A DNA stretch of 64,000 bases, taken from positions 49,073 through 113,072 of the IMG/VR virus record IMGVR_UViG_3300032050_000037; one strand, written 5' to 3'. Below are positions 48,330 through 56,062 of the stretch, one piece after another. How positions within the stretch are numbered: position 1 is the first letter of the stretch; each line of letters begins with the position of its first letter. Under the pieces are notes generated by a model, which was given only the letters and a program-made list of their open reading frames with translations, was not told where the DNA came from and made no database searches. The translations under genes were made by a program, and so were the position numbers. This stretch comes from a virus.

Positions 48330-49238
48330 ATGAATAATGACTATTTAGATAATGTATATTTGCCATTTATAAATAGCGAATTAAAAAATCATATTTTTAA
48401 TAATTATAACAGCTCTTTTAAAGAAAAAGATATTGAATATAAAATTAATAATTTTGGTTATAGAGGAACAGATTTTATAGAAAATGTAGATTTGTTATCG
48501 CTAGGATGTTCAAATACTTTTGGATTTGGGATTCCTAGCGAATACTCTTGGCCAGAATTATTAAAATCTAACAAGATTAAAACAATAAATTCTTTAGCTT
48601 CACCTGGAGACAGTGCCCAAGGGCAAGTAATAAAATTTTTTCAATACGTCAAACAATTTGGAAATCCTAAAAATGTAGTTGGAGTTTTTCCATGTTATAG
48701 AGCAGAATTTCCTTTAGAAAAGAATAAATGGGAAATATCTTCTAAAGAAAAAAAATTTACAATATTGCATAAAAATAAAGCAAGTATTACATTAGTAGAT
48801 TCGCATAACACTAATTTTGAAAAATATCATAAATCTCCATATGATCCTAATAAATTATTAACTACTGAAATTACAAGATACTATACTCATACTTTTATAA
48901 ATATTTTAGAAATTTATTGCAAAAATTTTAATATTAATTTTAAATATAGTATTTATGAACATGATTATAATTATGATTTTTTTGACGATGATATGAATTA
49001 TTTAGGTTCTTTAAAAGATTACATGTTAAATTATAGCAATAATTATTTTGCAATTGATTATCCAATACCTACATTATTAATTTCTAACGAAGAACTATCT
49101 TTTAAGTGTCATTCTGAATATGCTGATAATAAATATTTTTATAGGGCAAATGATTATATTCCTAATAAAATATCAGGACATTGGGGATTACATAGAAATT
49201 TACACGTTGCGGAAACTATTAATAAGTTATTAGTTTAA
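48330..49238 (+). CDS. SGNH-like protein, paralogue of 25164
   Basis: 302 residues. 'LLSLGCSNTFGFGI' (block I-like with Cys-Ser), 'NSLASPGDSAQGQVIKFFQYVKQFGNPKNVVGVFP' and a C-terminal 'HWGLHRNLHVAETI' mirror the 25164 protein in order. Very AT-rich codon use. Probably modifies a glycan or lipid; substrate unknown. Its distance from the first copy (23 kb) suggests duplication and dispersal. Confidence 0.68.
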   Translation: MNNDYLDNVYLPFINSELKNHIFNNYNSSFKEKDIEYKINNFGYRGTDFIENVDLLSLGCSNTFGFGIPSEYSWPELLKSNKIKTINSLASPGDSAQGQVIKFFQYVKQFGNPKNVVGVFPCYRAEFPLEKNKWEISSKEKKFTILHKNKASITLVDSHNTNFEKYHKSPYDPNKLLTTEITRYYTHTFINILEIYCKNFNINFKYSIYEHDYNYDFFDDDMNYLGSLKDYMLNYSNNYFAIDYPIPTLLISNEELSFKCHSEYADNKYFYRANDYIPNKISGHWGLHRNLHVAETINKLLV

Positions 49239-49245
49239 TATAAGA

Positions 49246-49725
49246 TTGGAATATAAAATAGGTAAAAGGCATAGAGTCAAGCCAGACTGTGGTTCACGTT
49301 CTGGTTATGATTGGCACAGAAGAGATGCAAAAGAACTGCCTTGTGATAGATGCAGGGAAGCTGAAATACAATATTGGCGGAATGAACTAATTAGGCGTGG
49401 CGATCAAATAAGAGCCAATAGTCGTAAATCTCGTGCTAAAAGATTATCAATATTATCAAACAATACTATATTAGAAAAAGATATATTAGAAAAATACGGA
49501 ACAGATTGCCATATATGCAAAAAGCCAATAGATCTCAACGCACCCAGACAAGTAGGAAAACCAGGATGGGAGAACGGTCTACATATTGACCATGTAATCC
49601 CTTTATCTAAAGGAGGGCCAAATACAATTGAAAATACAAAACCTTCTCACGGATATTGTAATATAACAAAGAATGCTACATTAATTAAAGAATACATATG
49701 GCTACAAGATAAGCTATTTGATTAG
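49246..49725 (+). CDS. HNH endonuclease
   Basis: 159 residues from a TTG. N-terminal zinc-like part ('C...HRRDAKELPCDRC') and C-terminal HNH domain: 'CHICKKPID', 'LHIDHVIPLSKGG' and 'NTKPSHGYCNITKN' with the H-N-H and structural Cys residues intact. May be a packaging-associated nuclease or a free-standing homing-type nuclease. No intron or split gene is seen nearby. Confidence 0.85.
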   Translation: MEYKIGKRHRVKPDCGSRSGYDWHRRDAKELPCDRCREAEIQYWRNELIRRGDQIRANSRKSRAKRLSILSNNTILEKDILEKYGTDCHICKKPIDLNAPRQVGKPGWENGLHIDHVIPLSKGGPNTIENTKPSHGYCNITKNATLIKEYIWLQDKLFD

Positions 49726-49754
49726 TTGACTAGAATATATAGATAATATATACT
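49725..49754 (+). promoter_or_regulatory. Promoter TTGACT-N17-TATACT within a TAGTTGACTA box
   Basis: TAGTTGACTA (49724-49733) contains the -35 TTGACT (49726-49731). TATACT at 49749-49754. Drives the small-gene operon at 49804-50867. Confidence 0.7.
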
Positions 49755-49803
49755 ATATACATCCCAATTAGTGAAAGCGAAAAGTGCGGCGGAAAGAGAG
49801 AAC

Positions 49804-50010
49804 ATGCAGTCAGTACCTGACCTTAGAAATGAAACCCTTAATTTAATAGATGATTTCATACTAGATCATATAGAGGATTTTAGCCATGAGGAGCTAATTT
49901 GGATTATAGAGGAGTTAGAGCAGTTAGCAAAATCTTTCTATAAGAAGTTCAAGGTAATGATAGATGAAGATATAGAGGAGTTGGCGGAGGAATTGGATGA
50001 TGATGATTAG
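49804..50010 (+). CDS. Small acidic helical protein
   Basis: 68 residues from the ATG at 49804 (GGAAAGAGAG upstream; an in-frame GTG at 49771 is too close to the transcription start). Highly acidic, helical ('EELIWIIEELEQLA', 'EELDDDD'), DNA-mimic-like in charge. Function unknown. Confidence 0.65.
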   Translation: MQSVPDLRNETLNLIDDFILDHIEDFSHEELIWIIEELEQLAKSFYKKFKVMIDEDIEELAEELDDDD

Positions 50011-50269
50011 ATATTTTAAGTTTAGAAATGCCCTCAGAAAGCTAATTAAAGAAAATGATGAGTTACTTGCCCTATTAGCCAAGTCAGAGTTAGATGAGAT
50101 AAGATACGAGTACTTTAATATGTCTTGGATAGATGATTATGATGGTCTATGGCGTGGGTGGATATACAATGAAAAGAATAATAGATACCTATTTGATGAT
50201 CTAGGGTCAAAGGATTTAGTTGAATATTGGAGTTATCAAGAGGAATGGGAAAAGTCTCTTGAGAAGTAA
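49997..50269 (+). CDS. Small protein, unknown
   Basis: 90 residues, overlapping the previous gene by 14 nt. Helical N-terminus and Trp/Tyr-rich second half ('SWIDDYDGLWRGWIY'). No family recognised. Confidence 0.65.
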   Translation: MMMIRYFKFRNALRKLIKENDELLALLAKSELDEIRYEYFNMSWIDDYDGLWRGWIYNEKNNRYLFDDLGSKDLVEYWSYQEEWEKSLEK

Positions 50270-50411
50270 ATTACGTTGTCATGGATGTGAAAATTCTGGT
50301 CAACTGTTTTTACATGTTATGGAAGAGAAATTTATATACGCTTTATGTCAAAAATGTGTAGCAATACAATTAGACATTGAATATTATATGAGAAAGGATG
50401 GCAGTTTATGA
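50259..50411 (+). CDS. Small zinc-ribbon protein
   Basis: 50 residues from a TTG at 50259 overlapping the previous stop (ATG 50220 would need a 50-nt overlap). C-x2-C (CHGC) and C-x2-C (CQKC) with a beta hairpin between. Function unknown. Confidence 0.58.
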   Translation: MRSKLRCHGCENSGQLFLHVMEEKFIYALCQKCVAIQLDIEYYMRKDGSL

Positions 50412-50548
50412 AGAAGGTTATATTGTTACTCATGGCTATTATTGGGGTGACTGCAGGAGTTTTAGGAGTATTATTTACTCGTTTTTCAAAGAATATGGAA
50501 AGCTGGGAAATGGCTTGGGATGATGAGAAAGAGGACAATGCTCTGTAA
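50408..50548 (+). CDS. Small single-TM protein
   Basis: 46 residues: N-terminal TM helix ('VILLLMAIIGVTAGVLGVLF') and an acidic C-terminal tail. ATGA overlap upstream. Function unknown. Confidence 0.62.
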   Translation: MKKVILLLMAIIGVTAGVLGVLFTRFSKNMESWEMAWDDEKEDNAL

Positions 50549-50729
50549 ATGCGATCAATCCAGCATGTTCCCTAGATGCAATAAAAATCCAGATTATTGC
50601 ATAAAACTGGAGAAAATCGTAGATACATCAAATCCTAATGTAGTCCATATAATATATCCAAATGGGCGGGACGTACCAGAAGAGATGCTAGATCCTAATA
50701 TAGGAGGATTTCTCGGTAGAAAGAAATGA
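50538..50729 (+). CDS. Small Cys-rich protein
   Basis: 63 residues from the ATG at 50538 (GAGG upstream). Cysteines 'CKC', 'RCNK' and 'YCIK' may bind zinc; C-terminus 'DPNIGGFLGRKK'. Overlaps the preceding gene by 11 nt. Confidence 0.58.
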   Translation: MLCKCDQSSMFPRCNKNPDYCIKLEKIVDTSNPNVVHIIYPNGRDVPEEMLDPNIGGFLGRKK

Positions 50730-50747
50730 TATAATATTTATACCAAT

Positions 50748-50867
50748 ATGAACAATAACCAAGATAAATGCTATTACTGCAATAGAGAAGGCATATACAC
50801 ACAACCTGTGGATTATGCCATTGTAAGCGTATGCAGCAAACACTTCAATATGGCATCAGCATCCTAG
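50748..50867 (+). CDS. 39-residue zinc-binding peptide
   Basis: C-x2-C ('CYYC') near residue 8 and C-x2-H ('CSKH') near 31. TATAAT (50730-50735) is 12 nt upstream with no ribosome site. Last plus-strand gene before the convergent boundary. Confidence 0.52.
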   Translation: MNNNQDKCYYCNREGIYTQPVDYAIVSVCSKHFNMASAS

Positions 50868-51371
50868 ATTCCCCCCTTCATTTAAACCTCTAAAAACCCC
50901 CTTTAAAGCCCATTTAGAGCTATATCTAGATCATATAGAGAAAAACAAATACTATCAATTTATCAGCAAATATTACTAATTATATATATAGACATTATAT
51001 GAGTAATTGAGCGATTCCCCATAATACTCCATAATACTCCACATGTCCCCACATATATCAAATGTTCAGGGATTTGTCAAGACCTCTCGTAAATGGCATA
51101 TTTTGCCCACTTTGTCAAGAGATTTTTGACATAATTTGGGCATAAATATATGCTAAATTTGCTAGACATTTTGCTATATTTATTATACATTTAGTCTAAT
51201 TTATATTATATTTATCTATATTATTAGACATTCTTCTATAAATTTCAGGGATTTTTTATAAGCTATCGTAAAGGGGATATTCTGCCCACGTTCCCACACA
51301 TAAAAATAGGACATATATATCCAAAATGTACATACAGTACAAATCGGACATTATGTCCTATATATGTTTAA
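50868..51371. other. AT-rich intergenic region between convergent gene blocks
   Basis: 504 bp without credible genes, between the last plus-strand gene and the last minus-strand gene. Contents: a direct repeat of CCATAATACT near 51020, two related segments with 'CAGGGAT...TCGTAAA.GG.ATATT.TGCCCAC' (about 51068-51103 and 51247-51290), many A/T runs, and the palindrome GGACATTATGTCC (51346-51358). No clear terminator with T-tract was found on either strand. An origin or packaging-related site is possible. Confidence 0.5.
51069..51290. repeat. Two imperfect copies of a ~40-bp intergenic element
   Basis: Copy 1 near 51068-51103 and copy 2 near 51247-51290 share CAGGGATTT, then (C)TCGTAAA, GG.ATATT and TGCCCAC in the same order, in an otherwise A/T-simple region. 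Repeats of this kind often mark regulatory or replication sites. Confidence 0.5.
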
Positions 51372-51563
51372 TTATTTATTTATATATGTTACTGATACTG
51401 GTCCACATAGTTCATTGTATCTATCTAATTCCGCCTGCTTTTTTGCCTTCTCTATTTTCTTCCATTTACGGAATGAAGCTAGGGCATGATTCTTATCTTT
51501 GCCCCGCTTCGGATCCGTCCATTTCTTTGCCTTTTTATTTGGAGTCCCTACGGGCTTGCTCAT
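51372..51563 (-). CDS. Small basic protein
   Basis: 63 residues, very Lys-rich ('KKAKKWTDPKRGKDKNHALASFRKWKKIEKAKKQAE'), likely nucleic-acid binding. It is the last gene of the minus-strand block and overlaps its upstream neighbour by 4 nt. Function unknown. Confidence 0.65.
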   Translation of the reverse strand: MSKPVGTPNKKAKKWTDPKRGKDKNHALASFRKWKKIEKAKKQAELDRYNELCGPVSVTYINK

Positions 51564-51829
51564 GCTAGTGGCTCATGCATTTCTATTACCTCAGCAAGAT
51601 GAGAGGCTAACATTAAAGCCTCAGAGGTTATACCCTCTGCCCAATAAGGTTCAAAATTGCCTGCTTGTTGTTTAATAATTTCCTTCATTAACTCCATAAG
51701 TCTATCTTGGGTATATAGAGGAAATCTATTTACAATAACGCTGGCGGCAATTACTGGATTAAACCAATGGTTGTCTAATACCTCTTGTAGTTGTTCAGCA
51801 ATTTTATCTTCATCTGTTTTCTTTGCCAT
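51560..51829 (-). CDS. Small helical protein
   Basis: 89 residues, helical, with 'YTQDRLMELMKEIIKQQ'. Follows a nested terminator-promoter element. Function unknown. Confidence 0.68.
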   Translation of the reverse strand: MAKKTDEDKIAEQLQEVLDNHWFNPVIAASVIVNRFPLYTQDRLMELMKEIIKQQAGNFEPYWAEGITSEALMLASHLAEVIEMHEPLA

Positions 51830-51852
51830 ATCCGCCTATTCCTTGTCTTTAG

Positions 51853-51907
51853 ATTATATCAAAAAGGTTGGGGAAGGTCAAGGGCACGTACTCTCAACCC
51901 TCCCCAA
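51853..51907 (-). promoter_or_regulatory. Terminator with nested promoter TTGACC-N17-TATAAT (minus strand)
   Basis: On the minus strand TTGGGGAGGGT (51907-51897) pairs with ACCTTCCCCAA (51878-51868), then CCTTTTT: a terminator for the gene at 51919. The -35 TTGACC (51881-51876) lies at the base of the loop/3' arm and TATAAT at 51858-51853, spacing 17. Thus termination and re-initiation share the same DNA. Confidence 0.75.
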
Positions 51908-51918
51908 TGTTTAATAGT

Positions 51919-52062
51919 TTACTTAGTCAGCTTAGCTTCTGCAGTAAACTTGATACCGTTCTTCTCTGCTTCAGAGAGAGCCTGCTTAGCAGCACCTGAG
52001 AAGCGACCACGCTTGCCCACTGTAATGCCCTTTGAGGCTAGATATTCACGCTTTGTTGTCAT
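51919..52062 (-). CDS. Lsr2-tail-like RGR DNA-binding peptide
   Basis: 47 residues. 'YLASKGITVGKRGRFSGAAKQALSEAEKNGIKF' holds an R-G-R motif in a helix-turn-helix-like setting, like the AT-DNA-binding end of actinobacterial Lsr2, and recurs as a short protein in actinophages. Could counteract or mimic Lsr2 silencing of AT-rich DNA. AGAAAGG precedes the ATG. Confidence 0.65.
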   Translation of the reverse strand: MTTKREYLASKGITVGKRGRFSGAAKQALSEAEKNGIKFTAEAKLTK

Positions 52063-52074
52063 TGTGTTACCTTT

Positions 52075-52494
52075 CTAAATACCCTGTGCTCCGCCTTGAA
52101 GCGCCAGGTCCTGCCCATATTCAGTTGTATTATCTGACTCTTCGTCAGAATCCTCGTCCAGCCATCCGTCGTCATCTAGAGAAGCAATGAATTCATTGTC
52201 GATCATCCAGTCCATGACAGCCTCATCCATTAATTCGGCCCCGTATTCAAGAGTAAAATCGGCAGGCGGGTTATCCCAGAGTTTCTCCCAGATAACATCT
52301 AATGTAGTTCCATCAGTAACAGTATAATCATTAGCAAAGTCATCTTGAGAATAATTATTAAATTTATCTCTGATTATGTCCCAGGCCCAAAGCCATACTA
52401 ATGAAGCACCAATTGGCAAATCATTTAAAACAGAAACCATTTTATCTAATTGAAGTCTTACTTTTGTTCCAAGTTCTTTATCTTTATTATCCAC
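52075..52494 (-). CDS. Acidic protein, unknown
   Basis: 139 residues, strongly acidic in the second half ('DDDGWLDEDSDEESDN'), Trp-rich first half. No motif recognised. Overlaps the upstream gene by 8 nt. Confidence 0.7.
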   Translation of the reverse strand: MDNKDKELGTKVRLQLDKMVSVLNDLPIGASLVWLWAWDIIRDKFNNYSQDDFANDYTVTDGTTLDVIWEKLWDNPPADFTLEYGAELMDEAVMDWMIDNEFIASLDDDGWLDEDSDEESDNTTEYGQDLALQGGAQGI

Positions 52495-52771
52495 GTTTTT
52501 GCGCCCTTTCGTTGATAGCGAATGATAAATTATACGTCAGAGTATAGATTCCTGTCAAGGCGTCTAATTGGCCCTCCCAATATTTACGCTCCATGGATTC
52601 CATTGCGTCATCATAGTCATTCTCTTCCTCTATACGCTTAGCTTCCAGGTATTCCTGTTCAGCTTTATACATAAGGTTCTTTAATTCCCCATGTAGGATG
52701 TCTGTGCCTGTTTCTCCCATATCTACTAATTTTTGTAGGCGGGGGTCAAGAGTATCAGTTTTATAACTCAT
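52487..52771 (-). CDS. Small helical protein, unknown
   Basis: 94 residues from the ATG at 52771, preceded by TTGGAG (the longer in-frame start at 52795 lacks a site). Helical and acidic ('AEQEYLEAKRIEEENDYDDAMESMERKYWEG'). Overlaps the next upstream gene by 11 nt. Confidence 0.65.
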   Translation of the reverse strand: MSYKTDTLDPRLQKLVDMGETGTDILHGELKNLMYKAEQEYLEAKRIEEENDYDDAMESMERKYWEGQLDALTGIYTLTYNLSFAINERAQKRG

Positions 52772-52916
52772 TATACATCTCCAATACATGTTCAATAGAA
52801 TCTATTTGTCCTTTTAAATAATGCCAATCAAATGTCTCAATATCTTGCATTTGATTCATGTCCTGGTACAGGCTAGTTAAATGTATTTTCATATATTCAA
52901 TTAAACTATTAGACAT
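52761..52916 (-). CDS. 51-residue helical protein
   Basis: Helical, with many Met, Leu and Gln ('YMKIHLTSLYQDMNQMQDIETFDWHYLKGQIDSIEHVLEMY'). Overlaps both neighbours (8 and 11 nt), supporting a real operon member. Function unknown. Confidence 0.58.
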   Translation of the reverse strand: MSNSLIEYMKIHLTSLYQDMNQMQDIETFDWHYLKGQIDSIEHVLEMYNEL

Positions 52917-53076
52917 CTTCTGATATATATCCTTCTGCTAATAGACCTTCAAAGAAGTCCCATACAATTAATAATTGTTTATACTGTTGTTCTTCACCCT
53001 GAGACTTGGCGGTATCAATAGCCCAAGTAAGACTATTACCAAATGCCTGTATATCTTTATATGTATAACCTAACAT
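52909..53076 (-). CDS. 55-residue helical protein
   Basis: Acidic helix pair; 'WAIDTAKSQGEEQQYKQLLIVWDFFEGLLAEGY'. Shares its first base with the stop of the 53076 gene. Function unknown. Confidence 0.58.
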   Translation of the reverse strand: MLGYTYKDIQAFGNSLTWAIDTAKSQGEEQQYKQLLIVWDFFEGLLAEGYISEDV

Positions 53077-53315
53077 TATTTTTCCTCATCCCATTCAATA
53101 TAATATTCATCATCTTTATTTAAATTATAATGTTTATTAAATCTACCTTTCAGATAATTTGAATCTGACATATCTGCAATACGCCAATCTGCATAGAATT
53201 GTCCTTCATTTAGATTTTCATACATCCAGTCATCTAATAATTGTTCAGCAATTGTTTGCAGTTCTGCGTCAATTACCATTTGATTTTCATTATCTAGAAA
53301 TGATGTTTCCGCCAT
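53076..53315 (-). CDS. Small acidic protein
   Basis: 79 residues with AACGAAAGGA before the ATG. Acidic; 'AELQTIAEQLLDDWMYENLNEGQFYADWRI' helix. First gene of the operon from the promoter at 53342. Function unknown. Confidence 0.7.
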   Translation of the reverse strand: MAETSFLDNENQMVIDAELQTIAEQLLDDWMYENLNEGQFYADWRIADMSDSNYLKGRFNKHYNLNKDDEYYIEWDEEK

Positions 53316-53341
53316 TTTATTCCTTTCGTTAGTATGACCTA

Positions 53342-53364
53342 ATTATAATTCATACCACTGACAT
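53342..53364 (-). promoter_or_regulatory. Minus-strand promoter ATGTCAGT-N9-TATAAT
   Basis: Box ATGTCAGT (53364-53357), 9 nt, then TATAAT (53347-53342). Member of the 13-copy promoter family. A GTGTGTATCACAC dyad lies just upstream (about 53374-53386). Confidence 0.75.
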
Positions 53365-53418
53365 TTGTCTATATGGTGTGTATCACACAAAGCTTGATCA
53401 AATTTCCAGGAAATATAC

Positions 53419-53600
53419 TTGACATCCGTAAAAGAGATATGCTACCCTCATGTCTTTTTGTGGGCAAATCCCCCAGCTATAAAACTAGGGGATCAGGAAG
53501 AGTGGCTGCTAGGACCTCAACGAAAGGAAAAACCTGCTTTACTTAGCAACTCGATTAGTTGCACCACTCGTATAGATAGGCACCCAGGCCTACCAATATT
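53419..53600. ncRNA. Structured non-coding region carrying the block's ribosome-site motif
   Basis: No reading frame. On the plus strand, TTGACA (53419-53424) and TGCTACCCT (53440-53448) could start an RNA near 53455. That RNA would have hairpins ATCCCCC/AGGGGAT (53468-53493) and GAGTGG/CCACTC (53500-53569), the latter enclosing GCAACT/AGTTGC (53546-53562). AACGAAAGGA (53519-53528), the ribosome-site motif of this block, lies in the loop region. If transcribed from the minus strand (TGTTATAAT near 53590-53582), the RNA would carry the complement, TCCTTTCGTT, and could pair with the block's mRNAs. Strand not decided. Confidence 0.45.
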
Positions 53601-53608
53601 ATAACATA

Positions 53609-54013
53609 TTAGACGAGTAGTCTTTCCATTGCATACTTCTCACAGAATGCTTCTAGGTCCATGGTAAAGATTGCTTCATTCTTCATACCTAAAACTTTAT
53701 TCTCTAGGTTACGATGGTCGTCCTGTTCGTGCAATGAGAATGTTCGCTCTTGCCAATTAATCACGGCAATCTTGTGCTCATTGTCACCAATAGCATTTAC
53801 TTGCAGGCCCCATCCAGTCTCCATATTCCATTGGTCGCCGATTAGATGACTAATAGTAATACGTGTTGCATATGATTCATCATTCCAACGAGGACGGGCA
53901 GCAATAACAGCATCCGCTAATTTGCCTAGCATGTTATATCCAGCCCAGTGTCCATATAGACATATGGTGTCTCCTGCTCCATCTACGAATACAAAGTTTG
54001 CTCTGTCTCCCAT
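53609..54013 (-). CDS. Actinophage-type protein, unknown
   Basis: 134 residues. 'MGDRANFVFVDGAGDTICLYGHWAGYNMLGKLADAV' is a recognisable motif of small proteins widespread in actinophages and occasional plasmids; function unknown. Starts 1 nt before the end of its upstream neighbour's spacing region, same operon as 54015. Confidence 0.75.
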   Translation of the reverse strand: MGDRANFVFVDGAGDTICLYGHWAGYNMLGKLADAVIAARPRWNDESYATRITISHLIGDQWNMETGWGLQVNAIGDNEHKIAVINWQERTFSLHEQDDHRNLENKVLGMKNEAIFTMDLEAFCEKYAMERLLV

Positions 54014-54014
54014 T

Positions 54015-54203
54015 TTAAACCGCCTTTTCTAGTTGAGGTGTTTCTTCCGTTTTATTTAATTCTATCATTTCATAGGCCCACTTGTCTAGGCTTTCTGAAT
54101 TCTTATTTCGGTGATGCCCGCAAAATGCCAGCTCACCAGATGTGCTACGGGCTAACCATTTAGCCTGAGCTGAGCATGAATCACATTTAATCCATTCGCT
54201 CAT
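54015..54203 (-). CDS. DUF7455-like zinc protein
   Basis: 62 residues. 'CDSCSAQAKWLARSTSGELAFCGHH' (C-x2-C ... C-x2-H-H) matches the small DUF7455 family of Actinobacteria. Probably a zinc-binding accessory; function unknown. ATGA overlap with the upstream gene. Confidence 0.78.
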   Translation of the reverse strand: MSEWIKCDSCSAQAKWLARSTSGELAFCGHHRNKNSESLDKWAYEMIELNKTEETPQLEKAV

Positions 54204-54346
54204 AGTTTATTGCTCTCTATCATGTCTGATAATCTATCTAGTAACCAGGAATCGATATCGTTAATATCAATCTCTCTTAGTTTCTCAATTAATTCCTCAC
54301 GAGCAAATTTATACCCGTCCTGGAATCCATCTTTATAATCAGACAT
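54200..54346 (-). CDS. 48-residue helical protein
   Basis: 'YKDGFQDGYKFAREELIEKLREIDINDIDSWLLDRLSDMIE': begins with an 'FQDGY' helix frequent in small phage proteins. Overlaps both neighbours (4 and 1 nt). Function unknown. Confidence 0.62.
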   Translation of the reverse strand: MSDYKDGFQDGYKFAREELIEKLREIDINDIDSWLLDRLSDMIESNKL

Positions 54347-54561
54347 TACAATCCTCTCAAATATCCAGTAGGTTCATATTCAGCGACATAAGTTTCTTTT
54401 AAATTAAACTTATCTCTAATCCTACTTACCTTCTCAATATTACCAGTTCCGATATTGAAAGTCAATGATGTCATGGGCTGAGGATCCAGCCCAATCAAAT
54501 CTGCTTCCCAGTAAGCAGCCTTTAGTGCTTGCTGGGATGGAGCGGTTAGTTCGATATACAT
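54346..54561 (-). CDS. Small protein, unknown
   Basis: 71 residues from the ATG at 54561 (TAATG overlap with the upstream gene). 'YIELTAPSQQALKAAYWEADLIGLDP' beginning and 'KETYVAEYEPTGY' end suggest a compact alpha/beta fold. Function unknown. Confidence 0.65.
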   Translation of the reverse strand: MYIELTAPSQQALKAAYWEADLIGLDPQPMTSLTFNIGTGNIEKVSRIRDKFNLKETYVAEYEPTGYLRGL

Positions 54562-55178
54562 TACCAATCCACATCCGCATCTTCAACATCAAATGTATCT
54601 ACAGTTAAATCACCATTGTATGAATCAATAGTTAGATTATCTTGTAGGAAGTATTTAGCATCAAAGTTTTCAACTTCCTCTAAAGGAATTTCATATTCAG
54701 CCTCAACACTAATTTGAGCGGTTATACGAATTGTTTGCTTTGGCTCGTGTCCAAGGATTTCACAAAGGTCACGAAGAATGTCTTCCTTATCTATATTTGG
54801 GTTGTACCAGCCATCTGCAGTTAAGTTAGATGTGATTTGATTAATTAAACTAACATTCTGCATAAGCGTCTTCTCAGTGTACTTAACTTGGTCTAATTGA
54901 TATTCCAGGCTAGTTACCTTGATTGTTGGGTAAGTTACCTCACCGTCGGTAATCGACTTGTATGTCACAAGTAGATTAGGGTTATAGGTCTCAGGGACCG
55001 TATTTGTTTCCATTTCTTTCCTTTCGTTGTTTGGGTGTATTGTAGCATCTTCCACTGACAATAGATTACATTCTATTCCACAGTGCCAAATGTTTCTGAA
55101 TTCATCTTTACGAGTTACCTCTATTAAAGCATCACATTCTGTGCAGAGATGTGAATCTTTAAACCAGCTTTCTGTCAT
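54561..55178 (-). CDS. Zinc-ribbon protein with in-frame internal promoter and second start
   Basis: 205 residues from the ATG at 55178 (GGTGGAA upstream, ATGA overlap with 55175). The first ~45 residues hold C-x2-C ('CTEC') and 'HCGIEC', a zinc site. The rest is acidic alpha/beta with no family. A complete family promoter (55061-55039) and AACGAAAGGA ribosome site lie inside, leading to an in-frame ATG at 55013 that would give a 150-residue short form. Either two isoforms are made, or a once-separate zinc gene lost its stop. Confidence 0.65.
   Translation of the reverse strand: MTESWFKDSHLCTECDALIEVTRKDEFRNIWHCGIECNLLSVEDATIHPNNERKEMETNTVPETYNPNLLVTYKSITDGEVTYPTIKVTSLEYQLDQVKYTEKTLMQNVSLINQITSNLTADGWYNPNIDKEDILRDLCEILGHEPKQTIRITAQISVEAEYEIPLEEVENFDAKYFLQDNLTIDSYNGDLTVDTFDVEDADVDW
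55039..55061 (-). promoter_or_regulatory. Minus-strand promoter TTGTCAGT-N9-TACAAT (inside a gene)
   Basis: Box TTGTCAGT (55061-55054), 9 nt, TACAAT (55044-55039), with TGC before the -10. Followed by AACGAAAGGA and ATG 55013. It lies inside the longer reading frame from 55178. Confidence 0.75.
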
Positions 55179-55942
55179 GCTTCCACCTTTTCTAATAGAG
55201 AAACGTGTGTATCGCATTGTGCCATAGCCTCTTCATCTTGCCAAGAGCCTTGGTTACATTCTGAACAGAATTCACCACAGTCATTGTCACAATAACTTAA
55301 TGTGTCAAAAGATTGGCAGGCATAGCAACGATTCTCATATTCTAGAATCTCTGTGACATCACCACGGACAATCTCTAACTCTCCGCCCCAACCTTGCTCC
55401 TCTTCATATTCTAAAGTAAGCAAAGAGTTAGGAACCATATTAGATAGTTTAGTTAGAATTGTGACGGCAGGAGACCAAGCAGTATTATATTTATATATAA
55501 GCCAGTTATCATCACCGTCTGATTTATATTCAAGTAATTCTGTATCAGGATATTCCTCATCATCTGATACAGCAACATCCCATTTGGTACCCCAATTAGA
55601 GTTATTCCATGAATACCAATCTTTAGCGGTTTTAGCACGTTCAACAGATTTAGCAAACCAATCAGGGTCATTATTTATATCTATACCACTGCGGTCAGGT
55701 TGCTGTGCATATTCCTCATCTGTAATTCCATCATCCTTATATGAATGAATGTTGAAGAATGCAAATACAGGATTACTATATGTTACTTGTTTAATTTTAG
55801 TTGGGAATCCATGTGCACTAATGTCTCCCATTCCATGATTCTCTATTGCTAATGTAAATGGAGCATTTAGTTTATCCTTGATATAATCTATCTCAGACTT
55901 AGGTCCTTGGATTGTTAATGTGTTATATACCCAGTTTGGCAT
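55175..55942 (-). CDS. YubB ferredoxin-like (DUF1281) protein with zinc-ribbon tail
   Basis: 255 residues from the ATG at 55942 behind AACGAAAGGA. 'MPNWVYNTLTIQGPKSEID' and 'YNTAWSPAVTILTKLSNM...LTLEYEEEQGWGGELE' match the DUF1281/YubB plasmid and phage family. A C-terminal zinc ribbon (CYAC ... CDNDCGEFCSEC) is added. Such proteins occur on plasmids and phages beside anti-restriction genes; function unproven. Confidence 0.75.
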   Translation of the reverse strand: MPNWVYNTLTIQGPKSEIDYIKDKLNAPFTLAIENHGMGDISAHGFPTKIKQVTYSNPVFAFFNIHSYKDDGITDEEYAQQPDRSGIDINNDPDWFAKSVERAKTAKDWYSWNNSNWGTKWDVAVSDDEEYPDTELLEYKSDGDDNWLIYKYNTAWSPAVTILTKLSNMVPNSLLTLEYEEEQGWGGELEIVRGDVTEILEYENRCYACQSFDTLSYCDNDCGEFCSECNQGSWQDEEAMAQCDTHVSLLEKVEA

Positions 55943-55966
55943 ATTATTCCTTTCGTTGTTGGCCCA

Positions 55967-55989
55967 ATTATAGCGGATGAGACTGACAA
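55967..55989 (-). promoter_or_regulatory. Minus-strand promoter TTGTCAGT-N9-TATAAT
   Basis: Box TTGTCAGT (55989-55982), 9 nt, TATAAT (55972-55967). Drives 55942 and the genes behind it. Confidence 0.78.
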
Positions 55990-56062
55990 TTACAAGCATT
56001 TTCAGGAAAAAAATCCCCTTGCCGTAAGGAAGAAAATCGGCCTTCACCATCTGGGGGCTTTG

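Noticed and set aside
49246-49725. Homing endonuclease inside an intron
   Set aside because: No split gene or group I intron core is visible on either side; HNH is reported as free-standing.
51326-51914. Plus-strand open frames opposite the first minus-strand genes
   Set aside because: Lack ribosome sites; the minus-strand readings have proper starts, overlaps and a promoter.
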